Shown here one piece after another: positions 17,215-26,978 of a stretch of DNA of 64,000 nt. Under the pieces are notes generated by a model that was not told where the DNA came from, made no database searches, and saw only the letters and a list, made by a program, of their open reading frames with translations. The stretch covers positions 930,001-994,000 of the forward strand of contig NZ_FNVQ01000001.1 in NCBI RefSeq assembly GCF_900108065.1, given 5' to 3'. Origin of the DNA: Marinobacterium lutimaris (lineage in GTDB: Bacteria; Pseudomonadota; Gammaproteobacteria; Pseudomonadales; Balneatricaceae). Position 1 is the first letter of the stretch, and every line of letters begins with the position of its first letter. The position numbers and the translations under genes were made by a program.

Positions 17215-18438
17215 TTAGTCATAGTTTCGCTCCACTTTTATTCCATTTTTTGCCTTGAACTTTAATTCATCCAAGAAATCCGCCCAGCTTTGCATCATTC
17301 CCTTGCGCTGGTTTAAATGGGTAGTCCTGTTGTAAGCTCTCCCATTGGTATCTTTAACGGCATGTGCTAGCTGATGCTCAATCCAGTCAACTGGGAACTG
17401 AAGCTCTTCATCCAAAAGTGTACGGGCCATCGCTCTGAACCCATGTGCAGTCATCTGATTCTTTGTATAGCCCAAGGTTCGTAGCGCCGTACGAACAGCG
17501 TTCTCCGACATATTCCTGCTAGCCCCTCTAGCCGATGGAAAAATGTACTTTGAACGTCGGGTAATCGGCTCTAAAGACTTCAGAGCATCAATGGCCTGGG
17601 AGGCTAGAGGAATAATGTGATCCCTTCCCATTTTCATTCTTGAGCCAGGTATGACGATTTGGGCGTTATCGTAGTCGACATCCGCCCATTCCAGTGACCG
17701 AAGCTCGCCTGGCCGGCAGAAAAATAATGCAGACAAGTAGAGCGCTGCTTTAACGACAAAAGTCCCGTCAAAATCATCTATTGCTACCATTAAACGTGCA
17801 ACGTTCTCCGGATCAGTGATGGCGGCATAATTTGATTCAGGCTGGGCTTGTAGCGCACCTACCAGGTCCCTGGCAGGGTCTCGCTCACATCGCTCAGTAA
17901 TGATTGCATATCGAAACACTTGGCTAATCGTAGAGCGCAGACGCCGGGCTACTTCATGCTTTTTCTGGCTTTCTGCCTTTTTGAGTAGAATGAGGACCTC
18001 TTTCGCCCCTATTTCGGTAATGGGTAAATCACCAAACTCGGGATAGATCCAGTTCTCAAACAATCCGTGGCTGCGCGTTATCGTATCCTCTGCCCAGCCG
18101 TTTTTCTTGGTTGCAAACCACTCTTCGCTGATCAGCTTGAAGGTGTTTGCCTGAGAGTCCGTGGTAGCCTGCTTACGGACCTTTCGATCCAGTACCGGGT
18201 CGATACCCTTACGGATCTGCCTCCTGGCTTCTGTGGCTACTTCCCGCGCCTCTTTAAGGGATACTTCGGGATATACCCCTATAGCCATCAATTTCTCTTT
18301 GTTAGCAATGCGGTACTTTAGACGCCAGTACTTCGCCCCTGCTTTAGTCACAAGCAGATAGAGCCCGTTTCCATCGCTGGTTTTATAGTTTTTCTCTTTC
18401 GCTTCCAGCGAATCGATTGCTTTAACAGTCAATGCCAT
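17215..18438 (-). CDS. int: P4-type tyrosine integrase
   Basis: A 407-residue integrase of the P4/CP4 class. The N-terminal DUF4102 arm-binding domain (about 1-90) includes TSDGNGLYLLV and IGVYPEVSLKEAR. A SAM-like core-binding domain spans about 100-190. The catalytic domain has the Arg in RPGELRSLEW, the HGFRAMARTLL box, a late His in HQLAHAV and the Tyr nucleophile in GRAYNRT. These residues cut and rejoin attachment sites in tRNA 3' ends. GGAGG precedes the ATG at 18438. It lies 185 bases from a tRNA-Leu whose 3' end points at it, the standard layout, so this gene mobilised the island. All catalytic residues are present, so it may still be active. Confidence 0.95.
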   Translation of the reverse strand: MALTVKAIDSLEAKEKNYKTSDGNGLYLLVTKAGAKYWRLKYRIANKEKLMAIGVYPEVSLKEAREVATEARRQIRKGIDPVLDRKVRKQATTDSQANTFKLISEEWFATKKNGWAEDTITRSHGLFENWIYPEFGDLPITEIGAKEVLILLKKAESQKKHEVARRLRSTISQVFRYAIITERCERDPARDLVGALQAQPESNYAAITDPENVARLMVAIDDFDGTFVVKAALYLSALFFCRPGELRSLEWADVDYDNAQIVIPGSRMKMGRDHIIPLASQAIDALKSLEPITRRSKYIFPSARGASRNMSENAVRTALRTLGYTKNQMTAHGFRAMARTLLDEELQFPVDWIEHQLAHAVKDTNGRAYNRTTHLNQRKGMMQSWADFLDELKFKAKNGIKVERNYD

Positions 18439-18459
18439 CTAGCGCCTCCAACGAGACTA

Positions 18460-18509
18460 GGGGGTATCTATGTGAGTAGCATTGACCATATACCCCCAGC
18501 CATACCCCC
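18460..18509. repeat. Inverted and direct ATACCCCC repeats beside int
   Basis: GGGGGTAT (18460-18467) is inverted relative to ATACCCCC at 18490-18497, which repeats directly at 18502-18509 (12-base period). Their place between int and the tRNA attachment site suits arm-type integrase or AlpA binding sites, and they may also regulate int. Confidence 0.55.
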
Positions 18510-18622
18510 GCAAGGCCTGAGCTTCAGCGGACGACATGAGACATATTGATACGATAAGTTATTGAATAATCTAGAAAAGATGGGGGATACGAGACTTTGT
18601 GAGACGTTACGATACAAGCGGA

Positions 18623-18645
18623 TGGTGCCCCGGACCGGAATCGAA
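18623..18645. other. Probable attachment site of the island (3' end of tRNA-Leu)
   Basis: The 3' part of tRNA-Leu, facing the integrase gene, is the expected crossover region for P4-type integrases. The matching direct repeat should mark the far end of the island; I did not find a copy of this tRNA tail between 1 and 17,000, so that end is probably left of the window. Confidence 0.65.
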
Positions 18646-18708
18646 CCGGTACAGCCAAAGGCCGAGGGATTTTAAATCCCTTGTGTCTACCAATTTCACC
18701 ACCGGGGC
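18623..18708 (-). tRNA. tRNA-Leu (anticodon TAA)
   Basis: A complete cloverleaf reads leftward from 18708. The acceptor 5' strand GCCCCGG pairs with CCGGGGC at the 3' end, followed by an encoded ACCA ending at 18623. The anticodon stem AGGGA/TCCCT encloses the loop TTTAAAA with anticodon TAA, decoding UUA. A long variable arm and the T-loop GGTTCGATTCC are present, as in leucine tRNAs. The gene is intact although it borders the island. Confidence 0.96.
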
Positions 18709-18893
18709 GTAGGGGTCGATGCCAGATCGACTGCTGAAGACTGGGTTTATGTCCGGGATCGCAGCGTGGAAGATCACGCTTTAAACTGGCTATATTCCCT
18801 TTCAGCTCAAAGGTTTGAGCCGCTATTCTCCGAATCTGGCCTGAGAAGTCAACCCATATTTGAAACCGCCCCGTAATGGTAAATGATCCGCCT

Positions 18894-19640
18894 CTAGCGC
18901 GTCAGGTAGTTCTGCAGAATCTGCTGCGCTTCGCTCTCGTTGAGGCGGGCCATAAACTCGCGGATTTCCGAGACGATCACCTGCTCTAGCGGCTGGTCGA
19001 TATTCTGTTTCAGCATCGATTTTGCCTGACACATCGCGGCGGCAGGCTTGCGCGCGAGGCGTTCCGCCAATGCGGAGCTCTCAGCCAGAAGGCTCCCCGC
19101 CGGGAAGACGCGGTTGATGATACCGTAACGCTCCGCCTGGTCGGAATTGAATGGCTCGCAGGCCAGCAACAGCTCCGCCGCTTTGCGGTGGCCCAGCATC
19201 TGCGGCAACAACGCGCTGCTGCCGCCTTCGGGCACCAGGGCAAGATCAACGAACGGCAGCTTGAAGCTGATCCCTTTGGCCGCGTAAACCAGGTCGCAAT
19301 GGAGCAACATAGTGACGCCGATGCCGATCGCCGTGCCGTTTACCGCGGCGACGACGGGCTTCTGCTGTCGATGAAGCTGCAGCAGGAATGCCTGTCCCGG
19401 GGGCACTGTCTGCCCTGCCCGGCTCGCTTCGAGGAAGTCGGCAATATCATTGCCGGCACAGAAGCTGTCGCCGCTGCCGGTGAGGTGGATCGCCTTGATC
19501 TCGGGGTCTTTATCCGCGTCGGCCAACATTCGCGTTAAAGTCTCGTACATACCCTGAGTCAGCGCGTTTTTCTTATCCGCCCGGTTAAGGGTCAGGTAAA
19601 GCACGCTGCTTCGAACTTCGTTCAGTATCGGCTCGCTCAT
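18894..19640 (-). CDS. Enoyl-CoA hydratase/isomerase family protein
   Basis: A 248-residue crotonase-fold protein. The oxyanion-hole segments are visible: NKKNALT-like ADKKNALTQGMY near residue 24, GDSFCAGNDIADFL near 58-71, and NGTAIGIGVTML near 105-116. The catalytic region PFVDLALVPEGGSSALLPQMLG has Glu at the hydratase position. It ends in the usual helical C-terminus. It overlaps the DUF2889 gene stop by four bases (ATGA), so the two are translated together. The operon promoter has two 13-base palindromes shared with the fadH-like gene, suggesting a fatty-acyl or aromatic-acyl CoA role in the same regulon. The exact substrate cannot be read from sequence; an isomerase activity is an alternative. 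Confidence 0.88.
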   Translation of the reverse strand: MSEPILNEVRSSVLYLTLNRADKKNALTQGMYETLTRMLADADKDPEIKAIHLTGSGDSFCAGNDIADFLEASRAGQTVPPGQAFLLQLHRQQKPVVAAVNGTAIGIGVTMLLHCDLVYAAKGISFKLPFVDLALVPEGGSSALLPQMLGHRKAAELLLACEPFNSDQAERYGIINRVFPAGSLLAESSALAERLARKPAAAMCQAKSMLKQNIDQPLEQVIVSEIREFMARLNESEAQQILQNYLTR

Positions 19641-20209
19641 GCGCCAAACTCCCGTTTGTTATTGTCTGTAGTCAGGCTGTCACCCTCAGGTAACAGCGGT
19701 GCCATCACATCGCCATCGCGGGCCAGGGTGTGGCAGCTGTCTGCCAACCCATGGAGGATGGAGGGATCGTTGCCGTTATAGCCGTTCTCTGTCTGCCAGA
19801 GGGTCTGGTAGGCGGTGGTCGAGATCGGGCCGAGCAGCTCGATCAGGTGGGTACAGCCTTTTACGCCCCCCAGGATTTCGCGCACCTTGCGCGTAAAGCC
19901 CGATTCAAGGCGCAGCCCCTCAAGCCTCTTGAAGGCGCCGGTAATGCCTGAGCACTGGTTGAACGGCGCCGCATCGATGACCGCCTTGGCATGGTGAATC
20001 TTCAATGTGCGGTCGATGGTCAGTGTCAGGCCGATATCGTGCAGCGGTTCGCCCACATCGATCAGGCCGCCCCGGTCGCGGTTTTCCATCGGGAAAGACT
20101 TTACATCGGACATGCGCCCTTCAATTTCCCAAAGGCCGTTATCGAGTTCATAGCCTCTGCACACCACCTGTCGTGTATGCAGCAGCTTGCGCTTACCGGA
20201 TTCAGACAT
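19637..20209 (-). CDS. DUF2889 family protein
   Basis: A 190-residue protein of the DUF2889 family. The pattern CRGYELDNGLWEIEGRMSDVK near the N-terminus and the central GCTHLIELLGPISTTAYQT segment are the parts I recognise. The family is common in Proteobacteria next to CoA-linked catabolic genes, but its function is not established. The start at 20209 follows GAGGAATAACG; the longer frame to 20257 has no ribosome site. It is the first gene of a two-gene operon with the enoyl-CoA hydratase, and two palindromic operators lie about 70-110 bases upstream. Confidence 0.8.
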   Translation of the reverse strand: MSESGKRKLLHTRQVVCRGYELDNGLWEIEGRMSDVKSFPMENRDRGGLIDVGEPLHDIGLTLTIDRTLKIHHAKAVIDAAPFNQCSGITGAFKRLEGLRLESGFTRKVREILGGVKGCTHLIELLGPISTTAYQTLWQTENGYNGNDPSILHGLADSCHTLARDGDVMAPLLPEGDSLTTDNNKREFGA

Positions 20210-20279
20210 CGTTATTCCTCTGTACTCGCGGGCTCCGGGGCTGGTGATTGCGCCCACAGGGATGCTGCGGCCCGGAAAC

Positions 20280-20319
20280 TAGACGCTGTCAAAATAAAAA
20301 CCAATCTTAACGGTGTCAA
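20280..20319. promoter_or_regulatory. Two TetR-type operator palindromes before the DUF2889 operon
   Basis: TAGACGCTGTCAA (20280-20292) and TTAACGGTGTCAA (20307-20319) match the form TTGAC-N3-GTCAA found three more times upstream of the divergent TetR and fadH-like genes. They are spaced 27 bases apart, the same distance as one pair at 21118-21157. They should be bound by the adjacent TetR-family regulator. Confidence 0.8.
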
Positions 20320-20403
20320 GTTTTAGTTTGTGCGAAATGAGAGGCAGTCGTGGCGGTGCGATGCAGAAGACTTGATAAGAAATTGATAGGACCAGTATTG
20401 AGA

Positions 20404-20430
20404 GGGCCAGTAAGGAAATATCACTGGCCC
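20404..20430. terminator. Hairpin downstream of the TetR gene
   Basis: Arms GGGCCAGT (20404-20411) and ACTGGCCC (20423-20430) form a perfect 8-base stem just past the stop at 20444. There is no T-tract on either strand, so termination would be weak. Confidence 0.4.
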
Positions 20431-20443
20431 CTGCGATAACGGA

Positions 20444-21049
20444 CTAAGCGTTGCGGAACATTCTGACGGCGAGGTTGATCAGGTCGTCCAGATGTTTCAG
20501 ATCGATGTAGATGCCATCAAGCAGCAGGCGCGCCAGGCCATGCAGAGTGCTCCAGCTTACCTGGGCGAAGTGCAGCGGCTCGACCTGCTCGGAAAGCAGC
20601 CCCTGCTGCTGCCAGTCGGTTACGTGTTCCACGTAGCGGCGAAAACAGTGATAGGCCTCGGTTTTGAGCTGCTCGGTGGGTATGCCGGCCTTCCAGACGC
20701 TCTGGCCGAACATCAGGTTGTAGGTTTCCGGGTAGGCCTGTGCAAATTCCAGGTAGGAGCGGGCAAAGCGGAACAACAGCTCATCCTCGCTGGTGGCACC
20801 GGCCAGCGCTTCTTCCACCGCCTTTTCGTAGGACTTGAACCCCTCTTCCGCCAGCGCAGAAAGCAAGGCGTGCTTATCGGTGAAGTGATGATAAGGCGCG
20901 GTACGCGAAACGCCGACGCGATCGGCGAGTTTGCGCATGCTGAGCGCATCGACGCCCCCTTCGGCAATCAGGTCGGTGGCGGCTTGAAGCAGGCTGCTGC
21001 GCAGGTCGCCGTGATGGTAGGCGCTTTTTACTTGGTTTGTGGAGGTCAT
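20444..21049 (-). CDS. TetR/AcrR-family repressor (WHG-type C-terminus)
   Basis: A 201-residue regulator. The N-terminal TetR domain (about 10-60) has GGVDALSMRKLADRVGVSRTAPYHHFTDKHALL as its helix-turn-helix. The remainder is a helical ligand-binding domain of the WHG type. The ATG at 21049 is chosen; the frame could extend to 21130 but that would translate through two operators. It diverges from the fadH-like gene, and the shared promoter holds three copies of TTGAC-N3-GTCAA-like palindromes; two more lie before the DUF2889 operon. It therefore probably represses itself, fadH and the DUF2889-hydratase operon, released by an acyl-CoA or related ligand. The ligand is unknown. Confidence 0.88.
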   Translation of the reverse strand: MTSTNQVKSAYHHGDLRSSLLQAATDLIAEGGVDALSMRKLADRVGVSRTAPYHHFTDKHALLSALAEEGFKSYEKAVEEALAGATSEDELLFRFARSYLEFAQAYPETYNLMFGQSVWKAGIPTEQLKTEAYHCFRRYVEHVTDWQQQGLLSEQVEPLHFAQVSWSTLHGLARLLLDGIYIDLKHLDDLINLAVRMFRNA

Positions 21050-21097
21050 TAGATCCGAAGGCGTTATCTGGTTAATAGCCGCAGTGTACTGCAAATC

Positions 21098-21157
21098 TGG
21101 ACGCCGTCCAAAATAACTTGACGGTGTCAAAATTGCGCATTAACTTGACGCTGTCTA
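21098..21157. promoter_or_regulatory. Three TetR-type operator palindromes in the tetR-fadH promoter
   Basis: Three 13-base palindromes occur: TGGACGCCGTCCA (21098-21110, perfect), TTGACGGTGTCAA (21118-21130, perfect arms) and TTGACGCTGTCTA (21145-21157). All fit TTGAC-N3-GTCAA. The arrangement between divergent start codons suits co-ordinate repression of both genes. Confidence 0.85.
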
Positions 21158-21210
21158 GTTTTCGATCAAGCGCTGAGCGATACAGCGTAGATAAATAAAA
21201 AAAGAGGTAA

Positions 21211-23223
<2,013 letters not shown>

Positions 23224-23296
23224 GAAAAGCCTCATGCTTCGCGGCTTTCCCGCCGCTTTTTGCAGGCTCTCCAATGAGTCCCCAAGCCTCTGGCAA

Positions 23297-23334
23297 CGGG
23301 GCAGGTTTCGCACGCCTGCCCCGTTCTTTTTTTG
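23297..23334 (+). terminator. Rho-independent terminator after fadH
   Basis: A perfect 9-base stem CGGGGCAGG/CCTGCCCCG with a 9-base loop is followed by TTCTTTTTTT. It ends the fadH transcript. Confidence 0.9.
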
Positions 23335-23358
23335 CACCTAAGGCATTCGTGACGAGCG

Positions 23359-23392
23359 CATAAAATGTCAAGCCGGGTTCGCCTTTTATCAA
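23359..23392 (+). promoter_or_regulatory. AraC-type direct repeat upstream of the DUF1302 operon
   Basis: TGTCAA (23366-23371) and TATCAA (23387-23392) are 21 bases apart. The 34-base block from 23359 matches the reverse complement of 45795-45828, upstream of the second AraC gene, at 30 of 34 positions. The start codon is about 350 bases downstream; the rest of the 520-base gap holds no gene I can support. This is the best-defined member of the repeated element. Confidence 0.8.
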
Positions 23393-23743
23393 GCGCCCCC
23401 TGGCAGCGAGCCAGTAGAGTCAACGTCAGTCGCAAAAGATCCGGAGCTCAATTGAACTCCGTGATCCGCAACCAAAACGGGATGGCGCAGTACCGGAATC
23501 CAGTGGGATTAACTGCCGCCAAAACGTTTTACAAAAAAATAATAAAACGTGACCGCTGATGATGATTGCCACTTCAACTCCTGGGAACCTCTGCGTCCCC
23601 ACCCGGATTTCAACCAAGAAGGCGCTGCGCTGTTCCCCATCGCGCTGTGCTCTTTTATCGCTAGTAGTGAAACCTCAGGCCTCCTTCACCCAGCCTGTTC
23701 TCAACCCTCTTCCTTTATAAAAACAACATCCGAGGAAACAACG

Positions 23744-25366
23744 ATGAGAACCCCGCAAACCGTCCTAACGCAAAGCAGATTCAAGCGCAAAACGCTTAGT
23801 CGCATGATCTCACGCGCAACGCTGACCGGCTCTTTTGCCGGGATGCTGGCGCTGACCGCAGGTCAGGCCCATGCACTGAACTACGAACTGGAAAATGGTA
23901 TTACCGTCGATCTGGATACCACCGTTGGCTACAACGCCCAGTGGCGTGGTGAAAACCGTGACCCGAATATTGAAAGCTTCGGTGGCCTCGGCTTTCTGAC
24001 TGATGATGGCAACCGTAACTTCGATAAGGGCGACATGACCCAGAACCAGGTCAATTTCAGCTCTGACCTGGATATCAACTACGGTGATGGCGGCGTTTTT
24101 GCGCGTGCCCGCGGTTGGTATGACAGGGCGTACTCGGGCGATTTTTACGGCTACACCTTCGATAACAGATTCGACGCCCCCTATCTGCAGGACGGCATCG
24201 ATGAGCACAAATCCAAGATCGAGCTACAGGATCTGTTCTGGTACCACGGTTTCGATCTGGGCGATCAGTACCTGAGTCTGCGCGTTGGCGAGCAGGTGGT
24301 TAACTGGGGTGAGAGCCTGTTTATCCAGGGCGGCATCTCCACCGCCATGGGCCCGCTGGATGCGACCAAGTCCAACGCGCCGGGTACCGCGCTGAAAGAT
24401 ATCTTCATGCCGATCGGCCAGGTGTATGGCGAGCTTGCGGTCACCGACCTCTTCTCCATCGGTGCTTACTACCAGTACGACTGGGAAGCGACTCGCATCG
24501 ATGCCCCCGGCACCTATTTCAACGTCCTTGACGGTGTTGGCCAGAAATCCCCCGGTGACCCCTTTGGTCCGTTTGGCACTCCCATCGAGCGGGATGAGCC
24601 GGATAAAGGTCAGTACGGTATTGCCCTGCGCTACCTGGCGGAAAACCTGAACAGTACCGAGTTTGGCTTCTACTACATCAACTACAACGATTTCACGCCG
24701 GCGCTGCAGTTTCTCTCCCCTGCATCACCGACCGGCCTGACCCAGCAGCATTTCGAGGATATCGACCTCTACGGCATCAGCTTCGGCACCGTGTTTGGCG
24801 ATATGAATGTCAGCGGTGAGATCTCCTATCGCGATGGCGTCCCGGTCAGCGTGAACTACGGCCCCAATGGTGGCCCCGGTCCGGGCTTCTCTTTCGCCCG
24901 TGGTGAGGCGATCCAGACCCAACTGTCAGGGATCTATATCTTCCCGCAGAACCCGCTGGCCGACACCCTCACATTCACCGGCGAGATTGCCTACAACCGC
25001 ATCATGGATGTGGACTACCCCGGTGGTGTCGACAGCCTCAAAAAAGACCGCGGCGCAGCCAGCACCGTGCTTAGCCTCAAGGCCAGCTATCTGAACCTGA
25101 TCGGTGGCCTGGATATGGACGTGACCGGTACCTACCGCAACGACTTCAACGGCTGGTCCTCCATGGAGTTCAGCTTTGCCGAAGGCGTTGAACAGTTCGG
25201 TCTGAAAACGGACTTCACCTATCTCGGCAGCCACAAGTTTGGCGCCAGTTACGTCTGGTATCTCACCGATACCGACCAGGTTCTCAAGGACCGTGGCGCG
25301 CTTAACTTCGGCCACCTGAACGCCGACCGTGACTACTTCGCAGCTTACTACAAGTACACATTCTAA
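23744..25366 (+). CDS. DUF1302 family outer-membrane protein
   Basis: A 540-residue protein with a signal peptide (cleavage expected after the GQAHA near residue 45) and then many alternating beta-like strands, ending in an aromatic residue (YYKYTF) typical of outer-membrane barrels. The DUF1302 family groups with DUF1329, YCF48-like and RND/MMPL genes, as here, and has been linked to uptake or processing of hydrophobic substrates such as steroids and terpenes; the mechanism is not established. The start at 23744 has GAGGAAACAACG upstream; the longer frame to 23549 would put the signal peptide in the middle of the protein. First gene of a six-gene run. Confidence 0.88.
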   Translation: MRTPQTVLTQSRFKRKTLSRMISRATLTGSFAGMLALTAGQAHALNYELENGITVDLDTTVGYNAQWRGENRDPNIESFGGLGFLTDDGNRNFDKGDMTQNQVNFSSDLDINYGDGGVFARARGWYDRAYSGDFYGYTFDNRFDAPYLQDGIDEHKSKIELQDLFWYHGFDLGDQYLSLRVGEQVVNWGESLFIQGGISTAMGPLDATKSNAPGTALKDIFMPIGQVYGELAVTDLFSIGAYYQYDWEATRIDAPGTYFNVLDGVGQKSPGDPFGPFGTPIERDEPDKGQYGIALRYLAENLNSTEFGFYYINYNDFTPALQFLSPASPTGLTQQHFEDIDLYGISFGTVFGDMNVSGEISYRDGVPVSVNYGPNGGPGPGFSFARGEAIQTQLSGIYIFPQNPLADTLTFTGEIAYNRIMDVDYPGGVDSLKKDRGAASTVLSLKASYLNLIGGLDMDVTGTYRNDFNGWSSMEFSFAEGVEQFGLKTDFTYLGSHKFGASYVWYLTDTDQVLKDRGALNFGHLNADRDYFAAYYKYTF

Positions 25367-25413
25367 GTCATAGATCTATAAGAAAAATCGGGCCAGCCCC
25401 GAGGAGACGAAAG

Positions 25414-26775
25414 ATGAATTTGAAACGCACTGTACTCGCCAGCAGCATCGCCCTTTTTGCGCTGAATGCCACCTCGGCCCTGGCCGCTGTCACCGAGGAA
25501 GAAGCCGCCAAACTGGGTAAGGAGCTGACCCCCTTCGGCGCCGAGCGTGCCGGTAACGGCAGCGACATTCCGGAGTGGACCGGTGGTCTCACCAGCGCAC
25601 CGGCCGGTTACACCGCCGGCGGTCAGCTGGTCGATCCCTTTGCCGATGAAAAGCCGCTCTACACGGTAACGGCCGAGAACTACAAGGAATACGGCGATCT
25701 TCTCTCCGACGGCCAGAAGGCGCTGTTCGAGAAGAAGCCGACGTTCAAGATGAATGTCTATCCGACCCACCGTACCGCGCCGATCCCTGACTGGATCGCC
25801 AAGAACACCTACAGCAATGCGCTGAATGCGCAGCTAACACCTGACGGTAACGGTGTAACCGACGCCTACGGCGGCATCCCCTTCCCGATCCCGCAGAACG
25901 GCAAGGAAGCGATCTGGAACCACACCCTGCGCTGGTACGGTGAAGGTAAGGATGCGACCTATGAGAGCGCCACGATCTACGCCAACGGCTCGCGCACCAT
26001 CACCGCCGGTCAGCTGATCGAAACCTATCCGTACTATTACAAAGAGGGTGATCTCAACACCTTTAACGGCAACATCATCCACCTGATGCTGGAGTACTCG
26101 CTGCCCACCCGACGCAAGGGTGAAGTCACCCTGGTACGCGACCCGGTGAACGCCAATGAAGAGCCGCGCCAGGCCTGGCAGTACATCCCTGGGCAGCGCC
26201 GTGTACGCCGTGCACCGACCATCGCGTTCGATACGCCGGATCCGGGCTCCAACGGCCTGACCACCTATGACCAGGCATTCATGTTCAACGGCTCACCGGA
26301 GCGCTTTAACTGGGAGCTGATCGGCAAGAAAGAGATGCTGGTGCCCTACAACTCCTACAAGTTCCTGACCGCGCACAGCAAGGGCACGCCGATGGAGGAG
26401 ATCGCCCAGGCCGAGCATACCAACACCGATCTGGAGCGCTGGGAGAAGCACCGTGTCTGGGTGGTTGAAGCCACTCTGCGAGAAGACAGCCGCCACATCT
26501 ACGGCAAGCGCCGTTTCTACCTGGACGAAGACTCCTGGTTCGCGCTGATGGCCGACATGTATGACGGTCGCGGTGAGCTGTGGCGCTACGGCCACTCCCA
26601 CCCGGTAGCGCTCTATGCCGATGGCAATATCATCGCCCGTGCACTCACCAACTACGATCTGCAGTCCGGTGACTATGCGATGCAGGAGTACGACGTCATT
26701 CCTTACTCCACCGTCGCCACCAAGGACGACAGCTTCTATACCCCGCAGCAGGTGCGTCAGATGGCGCGTCGCTAA
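25414..26775 (+). CDS. DUF1329 family periplasmic protein
   Basis: A 453-residue protein with a clean signal peptide (cleavage after SALA, about residue 24), then the DUF1329 opening TEEEAAKLGKELTPFGAERAGN. The domain has a LolA-like fold in the models I know, suggesting a periplasmic carrier of a lipid or hydrophobic compound. It follows the DUF1302 gene by 47 bases with GAGGAGA before the ATG. The pair is conserved across many Gammaproteobacteria. Likely role: moves a lipophilic substrate between the outer-membrane barrel and the RND pump encoded downstream. That mechanism is inference. Confidence 0.87.
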   Translation: MNLKRTVLASSIALFALNATSALAAVTEEEAAKLGKELTPFGAERAGNGSDIPEWTGGLTSAPAGYTAGGQLVDPFADEKPLYTVTAENYKEYGDLLSDGQKALFEKKPTFKMNVYPTHRTAPIPDWIAKNTYSNALNAQLTPDGNGVTDAYGGIPFPIPQNGKEAIWNHTLRWYGEGKDATYESATIYANGSRTITAGQLIETYPYYYKEGDLNTFNGNIIHLMLEYSLPTRRKGEVTLVRDPVNANEEPRQAWQYIPGQRRVRRAPTIAFDTPDPGSNGLTTYDQAFMFNGSPERFNWELIGKKEMLVPYNSYKFLTAHSKGTPMEEIAQAEHTNTDLERWEKHRVWVVEATLREDSRHIYGKRRFYLDEDSWFALMADMYDGRGELWRYGHSHPVALYADGNIIARALTNYDLQSGDYAMQEYDVIPYSTVATKDDSFYTPQQVRQMARR

Positions 26776-26783
26776 CGGATGCC

Positions 26784-26810
26784 GGGGGCGGCGCAGATGC
26801 GCACGCCCCC
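26784..26810 (+). terminator. Stem-loop between DUF1329 and YCF48-like genes
   Basis: GGGGGCG/CGCCCCC arms with an inner CGCA/TGCG pair form a strong hairpin followed by only a weak T-rich run. It may stabilise or partly terminate the upstream message, giving more of the first two products than of the pump. Confidence 0.5.
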
Positions 26811-26978
26811 TCTTCATCATTCCGAGAACAGGTTTCAAAAGCAGCTTTACTGCCAGCCTGTTGCCGTAATGGTGGCCGCTTGTGTGAGTTAAAAAAGTTT
26901 GAGCTTTAAAAGTCCGAGCTTCGAAAGACCCTCAACAGCGACAGCCAGTTTCATACTCCCGATAAGAAGAATAAGGCT

